Under the pieces are notes generated by a model that saw only the letters and a program-made list of their open reading frames with translations, did no database searches and was not told the origin of the DNA. A DNA stretch of 49,087 nucleotides. Source: Rhodocyclales bacterium (GTDB lineage Bacteria; Pseudomonadota; Gammaproteobacteria; Burkholderiales; Rhodocyclaceae). Numbering within the stretch: position 1 is the first letter of the stretch; every line of letters begins with the position of its first letter. Shown piece after piece: positions 42,580 through 49,087 of the stretch. Made by a program: the position numbers and the translations under genes. The stretch covers positions 1 to 49,087 of the forward strand of contig JACRIY010000051.1 in the NCBI GenBank assembly GCA_016235805.1, given 5' to 3'.

Positions 42580-44534
42580 CGCCCGAAGAACTCAAGGCCT
42601 ATCGCAAGTCGTTTCCCTCCAAGGCCGACGTCCTTGCCCAAACTCCCGATCCGGCGGTGCGGCAGATGCTCGTGCGCATGGAGGCGCTCGGCGTCGATAC
42701 CGTGTTCGACCGCTTTGACGCGCAGGGCACGCAATGCGGCTACGGGCTCGAAGGCACTTGCTGCCGCATGTGCAACATGGGGCCTTGCACCATCAACCAC
42801 CGCAGCCCGCGCGGCGTCTGCGGCGCCGACGCCGATGTCGTCGTCGCGCGCAACATCCTGCGCTGGATCGCCGCCGGCGTCGCCTCGCACGGCGCACGCG
42901 GACGCGAGGTGCTGCTGGCGCTGAAGGCGGCGGCGGAAGGCCGCGCCGATCTGCCGATCCGCGGCGCCGACAAGACCCGCGCCGTGGCCCGCGCCTTCGG
43001 CATTTTCGATGAAGCAAAAAGCGTCGAAGCGCTGGCCGGCGAAATCGCCGACATCCTGCTTGCCGACATGTCCCGTGCCGTGCCCGGCCCGCATCGCACG
43101 CTCGAAGCGATGGCGCCGCCCGAGCGCGTCGCGGTGTGGAAGGCGCTCGACATCATCCCGGTCGGCGCTTACCACGAGGTGTTCGAGGCGCTGCACCGCA
43201 CGGGCGTCGGCACCGACGGCGACTGGGAAAACCTGATGCGCCAACTGTTGCGTTGCGGGCTGACCTTCGCCTGGAACAGCGTGGTCGGCTCCGCGATAGC
43301 GATGGACATCCTCTACGGTCCGCCGCGGCGCGACCGTGTTTCCGCCAACCTCGGCAGCCTAGACGCCGACACCGTGAATATCGCCATCCACGGCCATTCA
43401 CCGGTGATGTCCTCGGCCATCGTCGAGGTCGCCGAGGAACCGGAATTCGTCGAGCGCGCCCGCGCCGCCGGCGCGCGTGGCATTCGCTTCTACGGCATTT
43501 GCTGTTCGGGACTCTCGGCCCTCTATCGTCACGGCGGCGTCTCGCCGCTCGCCAACGCGGTCGGCGCCGAACTGGTGCTCGGCACCGGCGCGCTCGATCT
43601 CTGGGTGGCCGACGTGCAGGACATCTACCCCGGCATCATGGACGTGGCGCGCTGCTTCCATACCCGGGTGGTCACCACCAGCGATTCCTGTCGCCTGCCG
43701 GGCGCCATCCACATCGGCTTCGATCACGATCACGCCAATCTCGCGGAAGCGAAAACACTGGCGCGGCGCATCGTCGGCCTCGCTATCGACAACTTCCCAG
43801 CGCGGCAGGCGGCCAAGGTCTTCGTGCCGCGCGTCGCCGTCGAGGCCGAGATCGGTTTCTCGGCCGAGAACGTCGCCGCCGCCTTTGGCGGCCTGCCGGC
43901 CTTGCTCGAAGCACTGCGCAGCGGACGCATTCGCGGCATCGTGAATCTGGTCGGCTGCAACAACCCGAAGGTGCTTTATGAGAAAACCATCTGCGATGTC
44001 GCCGATGCTTTGCTCGCCGCCGACGTCGCCATTCTCACCAACGGCTGCGCATCCTTCCCCCTGCTCAAACTCGGCTATTGCAACGCCGATGCGCGGCACA
44101 AGGCGGGTGCGGGACTGTGCGGTCTGCTCGAAGCGCACGACCTGCCGCCGGTCTGGCACATGGGCGAGTGTCTCGACAACGCTCGCGCCTCGGGCCTGTT
44201 CCGCGCGCTTGCCGATCTTGCCGGCCAGCCGCTCAAGGCGCTGCCCTTCGCCTTTTCCAGCCCCGAATGGAGCAACGAGAAAGGCGTCGGCGCTTCGCTC
44301 GGATTCCGCCTGTTGGGAATCCCCTCGTATCACTGCCTGCCGCCGCCTATCGGCGGTTCGGCGGCGGTGTCGCGGTTCTTCTACGAAGACACCGAAGCGC
44401 TGCTCGGCGCCGCGATGGTGGTCGAGCGCGATCCGTTGAAATTGGCGCGGCGGATTATTGACGACATGGACGTTCGTCGATGCGGTGTCGATTGGGCGGT
44501 TATACGTTTTCCGATATTTGGAAATGAGGATTGA
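42576..44534 (+). CDS. cooS: CooS-type CO dehydrogenase-like protein with an altered C-cluster
   Basis: A 652-residue Ni-CODH fold protein. D- and B-cluster cysteines are present: Cys54, Cys62, Cys63, Cys66, Cys71, Cys82 (QCGYGLEG then TCCRMCNMGPC). C-cluster ligands by alignment from memory with the C. hydrogenoformans CODH-II: His274 (HGHSP), Cys310 (GICCSG), Cys461 (VGCNNP), Cys491 (NGCASF) and Cys532 (HMGECLDN) are kept, and the catalytic Lys is Lys569. The cluster ligand in the DYQC motif is replaced by Asp349 (DVQD). Of the proton-relay histidines only the first (His105) is kept; the next two are Arg and Glu. No cooF, ACS or hydrogenase genes are adjacent. CO oxidation is therefore doubtful. 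Longer in-frame extension to the left is spurious; the ATG at 42576 overlaps the cooC stop. Confidence 0.88.
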   Translation: MTPEELKAYRKSFPSKADVLAQTPDPAVRQMLVRMEALGVDTVFDRFDAQGTQCGYGLEGTCCRMCNMGPCTINHRSPRGVCGADADVVVARNILRWIAAGVASHGARGREVLLALKAAAEGRADLPIRGADKTRAVARAFGIFDEAKSVEALAGEIADILLADMSRAVPGPHRTLEAMAPPERVAVWKALDIIPVGAYHEVFEALHRTGVGTDGDWENLMRQLLRCGLTFAWNSVVGSAIAMDILYGPPRRDRVSANLGSLDADTVNIAIHGHSPVMSSAIVEVAEEPEFVERARAAGARGIRFYGICCSGLSALYRHGGVSPLANAVGAELVLGTGALDLWVADVQDIYPGIMDVARCFHTRVVTTSDSCRLPGAIHIGFDHDHANLAEAKTLARRIVGLAIDNFPARQAAKVFVPRVAVEAEIGFSAENVAAAFGGLPALLEALRSGRIRGIVNLVGCNNPKVLYEKTICDVADALLAADVAILTNGCASFPLLKLGYCNADARHKAGAGLCGLLEAHDLPPVWHMGECLDNARASGLFRALADLAGQPLKALPFAFSSPEWSNEKGVGASLGFRLLGIPSYHCLPPPIGGSAAVSRFFYEDTEALLGAAMVVERDPLKLARRIIDDMDVRRCGVDWAVIRFPIFGNED

Positions 44535-44644
44535 TTTGTTCTCCTTCTAAGCAGCTTTGCCTATCATCAGTTCTGTCTCGCCGCCGGAATCTTCAATAGG
44601 CCGCCAATGACCACGGGAAGACGGTCTTCGTCTTATTTGGAACT

Positions 44645-44660
44645 CTTATATCGATATAAG
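44645..44660. promoter_or_regulatory. CTTATATC-GATATAAG palindrome before the encapsulin operon
   Basis: A perfect 16-bp palindrome in an AT-rich patch of the 282-nt gap between cooS and the encapsulin gene, 157 nt upstream of the encapsulin ATG. Its right half runs into the sulfur-type element at 44656-44686. Probably an operator; regulator unknown. Confidence 0.5.
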
Positions 44661-44686
44661 GGGTAACTAGAAATTGATCGTTTGTC
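44656..44686 (+). promoter_or_regulatory. CysB-type element before the encapsulin operon, site D
   Basis: ATAAG-N9-GAAATT-NN-TCGTTTGTC. The same blocks occur in site B (27700-27730) as ATAAG-N7-GAAATT-NN-TCGTTTTGTC. The spacer is two bases longer here, so the match is partial. It lies 130 nt upstream of the encapsulin ATG. Confidence 0.4.
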
Positions 44687-44816
44687 GGCATGGTGCTGCT
44701 GGCTATCATCCCTGGCAGTGATCGAGTTACACGATTGACATATAGCGCGAGCCTTGCCGAGCGGCTGATGCTGATCAAATAGACATATTTCTTTTGGAAT
44801 TAATAAGGAGCTTTCC

Positions 44817-45749
44817 ATGGCCGATGACACCGATATCCGCCGCACCTTGAGCGAACCCGCCGCCCGCCAGCTTGCCAACGCCACCAAGACCCGCGCCCAA
44901 TGGGGCGGCATCACGCCGCGCTGGCTGGTGTCCTTCCTGCCGTGGACGCCGGTCGAGGCCGGTATCTACCGCCTCAATCGCGTCAAGGAAGACCGCGCCG
45001 GCAAGCCCGCCGACGTCGAGTGCAGCCCGCGCAACAACGAGGACCTGCCCGAGACTTTCGTCGATTACGAACAATCGCCGCGCGAGTATTCGCTGAACAC
45101 CGTGACCACGGTGCTCGACGTGCAGACGCGCGTCTCCGATCTCTACAGCCATCCGATCGACCAGGTGCAGGAGCAGTTGCGCCTGCTGATCGAGAAGGTG
45201 AAGGAAAAGCAGGAAGCCGAACTCATCAACAACGTCGAGTACGGTTTGCTGGCAAATATCGCCGCCTCGCAGAAGATCAAGACGCGCAAGGGTTCGCCGA
45301 CGCCCGACGATCTCGATGAACTGCTGACCCGAGTCTGGAAGGAGCCCGCATTCTTCCTCGCCCATCCGCGCGCCATCGCTGCCTTCGGCCGCGAATGCAC
45401 GCGCCGCGGCGTGCCGCCGCCGACCGTGTCGCTGTTCGGTTCGCAATTCCTCACCTGGCGCGGCATCCCGCTGGTGCCGAGCGACAAGTTGCGCATCAAC
45501 GACAAGACCGGCAAGACCGACATTCTGTTGCTGCGTACCGGCGAGAAGAAGCAGGGCGTCATCGGCCTGTTCCAGCCCGGCGTGCCGAGCGAAGTGGCGC
45601 CCAGCCTGTCGGTGCGCTTCATGGGCATCAACCGCAAGGCCATCGCCTCCTACCTGATCTCGCTCTACTGTTCTTCCGCCGTCCTCACCGAGGACGCCAT
45701 TGCCGTGCTGCAGGATGTCGAGGTCGGCAACTACTATGACTACCAGTGA
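44817..45749 (+). CDS. family 2A encapsulin shell protein (SrpI-like)
   Basis: A 310-residue HK97-fold shell protein of the SrpI type. It starts ADDTDIRRTLSEPAARQLANATKTRAQWGGITPRWLVSFLPW, an extended N-arm as in family 2 encapsulins, and has the E-loop/P-domain blocks PRNNEDLPETFVDYEQSPREYSLNTVTTVLDVQTRVSDLYS and FFLAHPRAIAAFGRECTRRGVPPPTVSLFGSQFLTWRGIPLVPSDK. Known family 2A shells enclose a cysteine desulfurase and are linked to sulfur starvation or storage. The cargo gene overlaps its end by 14 nt. An AAGGAG site lies 6 nt before the ATG. Confidence 0.93.
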   Translation: MADDTDIRRTLSEPAARQLANATKTRAQWGGITPRWLVSFLPWTPVEAGIYRLNRVKEDRAGKPADVECSPRNNEDLPETFVDYEQSPREYSLNTVTTVLDVQTRVSDLYSHPIDQVQEQLRLLIEKVKEKQEAELINNVEYGLLANIAASQKIKTRKGSPTPDDLDELLTRVWKEPAFFLAHPRAIAAFGRECTRRGVPPPTVSLFGSQFLTWRGIPLVPSDKLRINDKTGKTDILLLRTGEKKQGVIGLFQPGVPSEVAPSLSVRFMGINRKAIASYLISLYCSSAVLTEDAIAVLQDVEVGNYYDYQ

Positions 45750-47340
45750 CTTCGGCGGCGGTTCGCTGGCGGCGGCGGAAGCTTTGGCGGCACAGCTTGC
45801 CGGTGCGATCGACCCCGGATTGATCGCGCAACTGGCGAACCGGTACTTCAGCGCGCTGCCGGGGCAGGATGCGGCCCCCGCTGCGCTCATTGCGCCGGCC
45901 AAGCCGGCCTCGCCCGTCGTCCCGGCCGCGGCGCCGGCACGCATACCGTTCGCCGCGCCCGCCACGCTGCCGTCGGGCGGCTACTACTTCATCGACGAAG
46001 TCCTGGCTGCCGGATCTTCCCGTCAACCGCCGTTCCGCTTCGACTCCTTCGCGGTGAGCCCGGAAGTGGTCGAGCATGTGCCGACCAACATTCCCGATCT
46101 TGGCTTCGGCGCGCGCCCCTTCGATCCGCGTGCGATCCGGCGCGACTTCCCGATCCTGAACGAACAGGTCAACGGCCGGCCGCTGATCTGGCTCGATAAC
46201 GCCGCGACGACGCAGAAGCCGCAGGCCGTGATCGACCGTCTTTCCTTCTTCTACGAACACGAGAACTCCAACATCCACCGCGCCGCGCACGCGCTCGCTG
46301 CCCGCGCCACGGACGCCTACGAGGCCGCGCGCGAGAAGGTGCGCCGCTTCATCAATGCGAGTTCCACCGAAGAAATCGTTTTCGTGCGCGGCACCACCGA
46401 GGCGATCAACCTCATCGCCCAAAGCTGGGGCCGGCGCAACGTCGAGGCCGGCGACGAGATCGTTATCACCTGGCTCGAACACCACGCCAACATCGTGCCC
46501 TGGCAGCAACTCGCGGCCGAAAAGGGCGCGCGGCTGCGCGTGGCGCCGGTCGACGACGACGGCCAGATCATCCTCGAAGAATACGAGAAGCTCTTCAACG
46601 CGCGCACCAAGATCGCGGCGTTCACCCAGGTATCTAATGCGCTGGGTACCGTCGCGCCGACCAGGGAAATGGTGGAAATCGCTCATCGCCACGGCGCGCT
46701 GGCGCTGGTGGACGGCGCGCAATCGGTGTCCCACATGCGTACCGACGTGCAGGCGCTGGGTGCCGACTTTTTCGTTTTTTCCGGCCACAAGGTGTTCGCC
46801 CCCACAGGCATCGGCGTCGTCTATGGCCGCAAGGACATCCTCGACGCCACGCCGCCCTGGCAGGGCGGCGGCAACATGATCGCCGACGTGACTTTCGAGA
46901 AGACGCTCTACCAGCCCGCGCCGGCGAAGTTCGAGGCCGGCACCGGCAACATCGCCGATGCGGTGGGCCTCGGCGCTGCGCTCGACTACGTGTCGGCCGT
47001 CGGCATCGACCACATCAACCGCTACGAACACGAACTGATCGCCTACGCCACGCGCGGCCTGCTGACGGTACCGGGGCTTTCCATCGTCGGCAAGGCTAAG
47101 GAGAAGGCTGGTGTGATCTCGTTCGTGCTCGACGGTTTCCGTACCGAGGACGTCGGCAAGGCGCTCGATCGGGAAGGCATCGCGGTGCGCTCGGGTCACC
47201 ACTGCGCCCAGCCCATCCTGCGCCGCTTCGGCTACGAATCCACGGTGCGGCCGTCCTTCGCGCCCTACAACACCTGCGAGGACATCGACGCCCTGGTCAC
47301 CGCGCTGCTGCGCATCCAGTCCGGGCAGCGCAGCCACTGA
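45736..47340 (+). CDS. encapsulated cysteine desulfurase (family 2A cargo)
   Basis: A 534-residue protein. Residues 1-125 are a disordered Ala/Pro-rich extension, the cargo-loading domain, with short conserved islands (GGYYFIDEVL, RFDSFAVSPEVVEHVP). From about 130 it is a SufS-type desulfurase: LDNAATTQKP, EHHANIVPW, DGAQS, the PLP lysine in FSGHKVFAPTG (Lys352) and the persulfide Cys in GHHCAQP (Cys490). It releases sulfur from cysteine inside the shell. The start at 45736 lies within the encapsulin gene, so translation is coupled. Confidence 0.94.
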   Translation: MTTSDFGGGSLAAAEALAAQLAGAIDPGLIAQLANRYFSALPGQDAAPAALIAPAKPASPVVPAAAPARIPFAAPATLPSGGYYFIDEVLAAGSSRQPPFRFDSFAVSPEVVEHVPTNIPDLGFGARPFDPRAIRRDFPILNEQVNGRPLIWLDNAATTQKPQAVIDRLSFFYEHENSNIHRAAHALAARATDAYEAAREKVRRFINASSTEEIVFVRGTTEAINLIAQSWGRRNVEAGDEIVITWLEHHANIVPWQQLAAEKGARLRVAPVDDDGQIILEEYEKLFNARTKIAAFTQVSNALGTVAPTREMVEIAHRHGALALVDGAQSVSHMRTDVQALGADFFVFSGHKVFAPTGIGVVYGRKDILDATPPWQGGGNMIADVTFEKTLYQPAPAKFEAGTGNIADAVGLGAALDYVSAVGIDHINRYEHELIAYATRGLLTVPGLSIVGKAKEKAGVISFVLDGFRTEDVGKALDREGIAVRSGHHCAQPILRRFGYESTVRPSFAPYNTCEDIDALVTALLRIQSGQRSH

Positions 47341-48263
47341 TGGATACGAAGGCCCACTGGAACAGTGACACCGCGCTGCCGCACTGGAATCTCGACGACA
47401 TCGTCGCCGAGCTGCGCCGCTCGCGCGAGGTCACGCACAACGTGCGCCACAAGGGGCGCATCCGCGAGCTGCCTTCGCGCGACGCCCTGGCGCAGGTGGT
47501 GGCAGGGCTGTCGGCAACGCTGTTTCCGACCCACTACGGCCAACCCGACCTCACCGACGAGAGCGTCGACTATTTCGTCGGCACCACGCTCAACACGACG
47601 CTACGCATCCTCGTCGAGCAGGTGCGGCGCGGCTTGTTGTTCGTCGCCGACCCGGACGACATCGACGATCCGAATTTCCACCGCCAGGCTGAATCCATCA
47701 CGCGCGATTTCGCCGCCAAGCTGCCGGTCATTCGCGCACTGCTGGTGAGCGACTTGCAGGCCGCCTACCAGGGCGACCCGGCGGCCACCAGCGTTTCGGA
47801 AATCCTGCTCTGCTATCCGGGCATGATCGCCATCATCTACTACCGGCTGGCGCATGCGCTGCACGAGCTTGGTATTCCCGTGCTGGCGCGACTGATCGCG
47901 GACATCGCGCATTCGAAAACCGGCATCGACATTCATCCAGGTGCTGCGATCGACGGTAGCTTTTTCATCGATCACGGCACCGGCGTCGTCGTCGGCGAAA
48001 CGGCGGTCATCGGCCGCCACGTGCGCCTCTATCAGGCGGTGACGCTGGGCGCCAAGAGTTTTCCCGCCGATGCGGACGGCAAGCTCGTCAAGGGCAATCC
48101 GCGCCATCCGGTCATCGAAGACGACGTCGTCATCTATGCCGGCGCCACCATCCTCGGACGCATCACCATCGGGCGCGGCTCGAGTATCGGCGGCAACGTC
48201 TGGCTCACCCACAGCGTACCGCCCGGCAGCGTCGTGACGCAGGCGCAGATGCGGCACGACTGA
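47340..48263 (+). CDS. cysE: serine O-acetyltransferase (EpsC/CysE type)
   Basis: A 307-residue enzyme with an N-terminal helical domain and a left-handed beta-helix of hexapeptide repeats (TGIDIHPGAAIDGSFFIDHGTGVVVGETAVIGRHVRLYQAVTLGA). The catalytic His lies in IDHGTG. It makes O-acetylserine, the cysteine precursor and the CysB co-inducer in bacteria where that is known. The C-terminus ends RHD rather than the Ile that docks into CysK, so no standard cysteine synthase complex is expected. TGATG overlap with the desulfurase gene. Supplies substrate for the encapsulated pathway. Confidence 0.93.
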   Translation: MDTKAHWNSDTALPHWNLDDIVAELRRSREVTHNVRHKGRIRELPSRDALAQVVAGLSATLFPTHYGQPDLTDESVDYFVGTTLNTTLRILVEQVRRGLLFVADPDDIDDPNFHRQAESITRDFAAKLPVIRALLVSDLQAAYQGDPAATSVSEILLCYPGMIAIIYYRLAHALHELGIPVLARLIADIAHSKTGIDIHPGAAIDGSFFIDHGTGVVVGETAVIGRHVRLYQAVTLGAKSFPADADGKLVKGNPRHPVIEDDVVIYAGATILGRITIGRGSSIGGNVWLTHSVPPGSVVTQAQMRHD

Positions 48264-48308
48264 AACAGCCGTCTATCGCCGCCGGTGCCGAGCCGGGCGT
48301 GGCCCGTT

Positions 48309-48337
48309 GGAGTAGGCGAGGGCGCCGCGACTACTCC
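48309..48337. terminator. weak hairpin between converging genes
   Basis: GGAGTAG and CTACTCC form perfect 7-bp arms around a 15-nt centre at the end of the SRPBCC gene and 46 nt after the acetyltransferase stop. No T-run, so it is only a candidate terminator. Confidence 0.3.
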
Positions 48338-48777
48338 GGAATCTCGGGCTCGACGAGCGTCGCAAGCTGCGCGAGCGATTCCTGCCAGCCGAGATAGCAC
48401 ATCTCGACGGGAATCTCCGCGGGCAAGCCTTCCTGCATCACGCTGACCTCGGTGCCGCACGACACCTGCTTCAAGCTCACCGTCGTCTGTATTTCTCCGG
48501 GCAGGCTCGGGTCGTCGAAGCGGTCCGTATAGCGCAGCCTTTCGGGCGGAACGAGTTCGCGATACTCGCCGCCGAAGGAATGCGCCTGACCCGTCGAAAA
48601 GTTCCGGAACGACATCTTGTAAGTGCCGCCGACTTTCGCATCCAGGTGGTGGACCGTGCATGTGAAGCCATAGGGCGGCAGCCACTTGGCCAAGGCGTCC
48701 GCATTGAGGAAGGCGCGATAGACGCGCTCCGGTTTCGCACGGAGCACGCGGTGAAGCCGTACAGTGCCTGTGGGCAT
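48331..48777 (-). CDS. SRPBCC/AHSA1 domain protein
   Basis: A 148-residue helix-grip protein of the AHSA1 type: VRLHRVLRAKPERVYRAFLNADALAKWLPPYGF, then GGTYKMSFRNFSTGQAHSFGGEY and the C-terminal helix GWQESLAQLATLVEPEI. The family binds small hydrophobic ligands. The ATG at 48777 has AGGAG upstream; the earlier in-frame start would add 39 residues that look unstructured. No link to the encapsulin operon is visible. Confidence 0.88.
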   Translation of the reverse strand: MPTGTVRLHRVLRAKPERVYRAFLNADALAKWLPPYGFTCTVHHLDAKVGGTYKMSFRNFSTGQAHSFGGEYRELVPPERLRYTDRFDDPSLPGEIQTTVSLKQVSCGTEVSVMQEGLPAEIPVEMCYLGWQESLAQLATLVEPEIPE

Positions 48778-48942
48778 GATCAGTTCTCCTTTCGGTCGGT
48801 GACTGGGGGCGGCCAAGGTTGGATATGCCGCGCACGCATTCGGTTCCTGCCCCATGTCGCCAACATCACGACGGGCGCGGCGATGGTCCGCCATGGCACA
48901 ATCCCCTCACTTTCCGAATGACCGGTCGAACGGGGGCTGCCG

Positions 48943-49087
48943 ATGCACATGTCGCGAGGAGTCAGGGTCGCCGCCATTGCTGCGGCCGTCGTTGCAGCGC
49001 TGATGGTCGCCGGCAACATGGCGTTCGTGCGACAGGACGAGCGGCGTGCGGCAGCCTTCGGGTTTGCCGTCGGCCAGTCCGCAGCGG
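48943..49087 (+). CDS. unknown protein with N-terminal membrane anchor (5' part)
   Basis: An open frame runs from the ATG at 48943, behind GGGGG, to the window edge. The 48 visible residues are a basic start, an Ala/Val-rich hydrophobic stretch (VAAIAAAVVAALMVAGNMAF) and then charged residues, i.e. a signal anchor or signal peptide. The family cannot be judged. A start at 48949 is equally possible. Confidence 0.45.
   Translation, partial: MHMSRGVRVAAIAAAVVAALMVAGNMAFVRQDERRAAAFGFAVGQSAA

Noticed and set aside
44617..44629. GAAGAC-G-GTCTTC dyad downstream of cooS
   Set aside because: A one-base loop is impossible for an RNA hairpin, and no T-run follows; could be chance.
44735..44740. TTGACA as a -35 box before the encapsulin gene
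   Set aside because: No plausible -10 hexamer at 16-18 nt; the sequence there is CGAGCG.
45685..47337. 550-residue minus-strand frame over the cysteine desulfurase
   Set aside because: Antisense shadow; all catalytic motifs are on the plus strand.

Overview
The window is about 49 kb of GC-rich, densely coding proteobacterial DNA. Operons are tight, with many 1-14 nt overlaps. Gene content (MuxABC/MdtABC-type efflux pump, MetY-MetX pair, sulfonate-type ABC transporters, NodT-type outer membrane factor, sigma-54 promoters) suggests a betaproteobacterium, perhaps near Rhodocyclales or Nitrosomonadales; the family cannot be fixed by eye. I see no rRNA, tRNA, CRISPR array or insertion sequence.

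Layout. 1-1553: 3' end of iorA and iorB (arylpyruvate:ferredoxin oxidoreductase). 1548-4786: a sulfonate-type ABC transporter with a secreted thioredoxin. 5018-5650: small serine hydrolase. 5712-8187: metY-metX, methionine by direct sulfhydrylation. 8293-9645: phenylacetate-CoA ligase type. 9774-10463: secreted phytochelatin-synthase-like protein. 11270-12379: sigma-54 activator without a sensory domain (SfnR-like). 12376-15536: ExbD-ExbD-ExbB-TonB, a HbpS/GlcG protein and a molbindin. 15992-22806: two paralogous membrane proteins, two monohaem lipoproteins, a TonB-dependent receptor and a PepSY membrane protein. 22873-27456: two paralogous exported proteins of unknown function, a DUF6152 protein, a rhodanese fold without the catalytic Cys, cytochrome c' and a Tat-exported dienelactone hydrolase-like protein. 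27786-28784: sulfate-binding protein. 28917-29710: DUF1778-GNAT toxin-antitoxin pair. 29718-38855: RND efflux operon. 39251-44534: ABC transporter plus CooC and an aberrant CooS. 44817-48263: family 2A encapsulin, encapsulated cysteine desulfurase and serine acetyltransferase. 48331 to the end: SRPBCC protein and the start of an unknown gene.

Two regulatory layers can be read in the intergenic DNA. (i) A recurring element, CATA-N15-CTTCGTT, lies upstream of the sulfonate-type transporter, metYX and the sulfate-binding protein. Weaker versions lie before the sigma-54 activator, the encapsulin operon and perhaps the ABC-CooCS operon. I read it as a CysB-type sulfur-starvation element. (ii) Five -24/-12 (sigma-54) promoters precede the membrane protein/cytochrome operon, the TonB receptor, the rhodanese/DUF6152 operon, the hydrolase/cytochrome c' operon and the RND pump. 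Each has a dyad like GTTGC-N5-CAGCARC about 110-170 bp upstream, which suggests one shared activator.

The two most novel parts are (a) the transporter-CooC-CooS operon, whose CooS has Asp in place of one C-cluster Cys ligand, next to a sulfur encapsulin operon, and (b) the sigma-54-controlled envelope uptake/electron-transfer system at 15.5-27.5 kb, which is built mostly from uncharacterised families.
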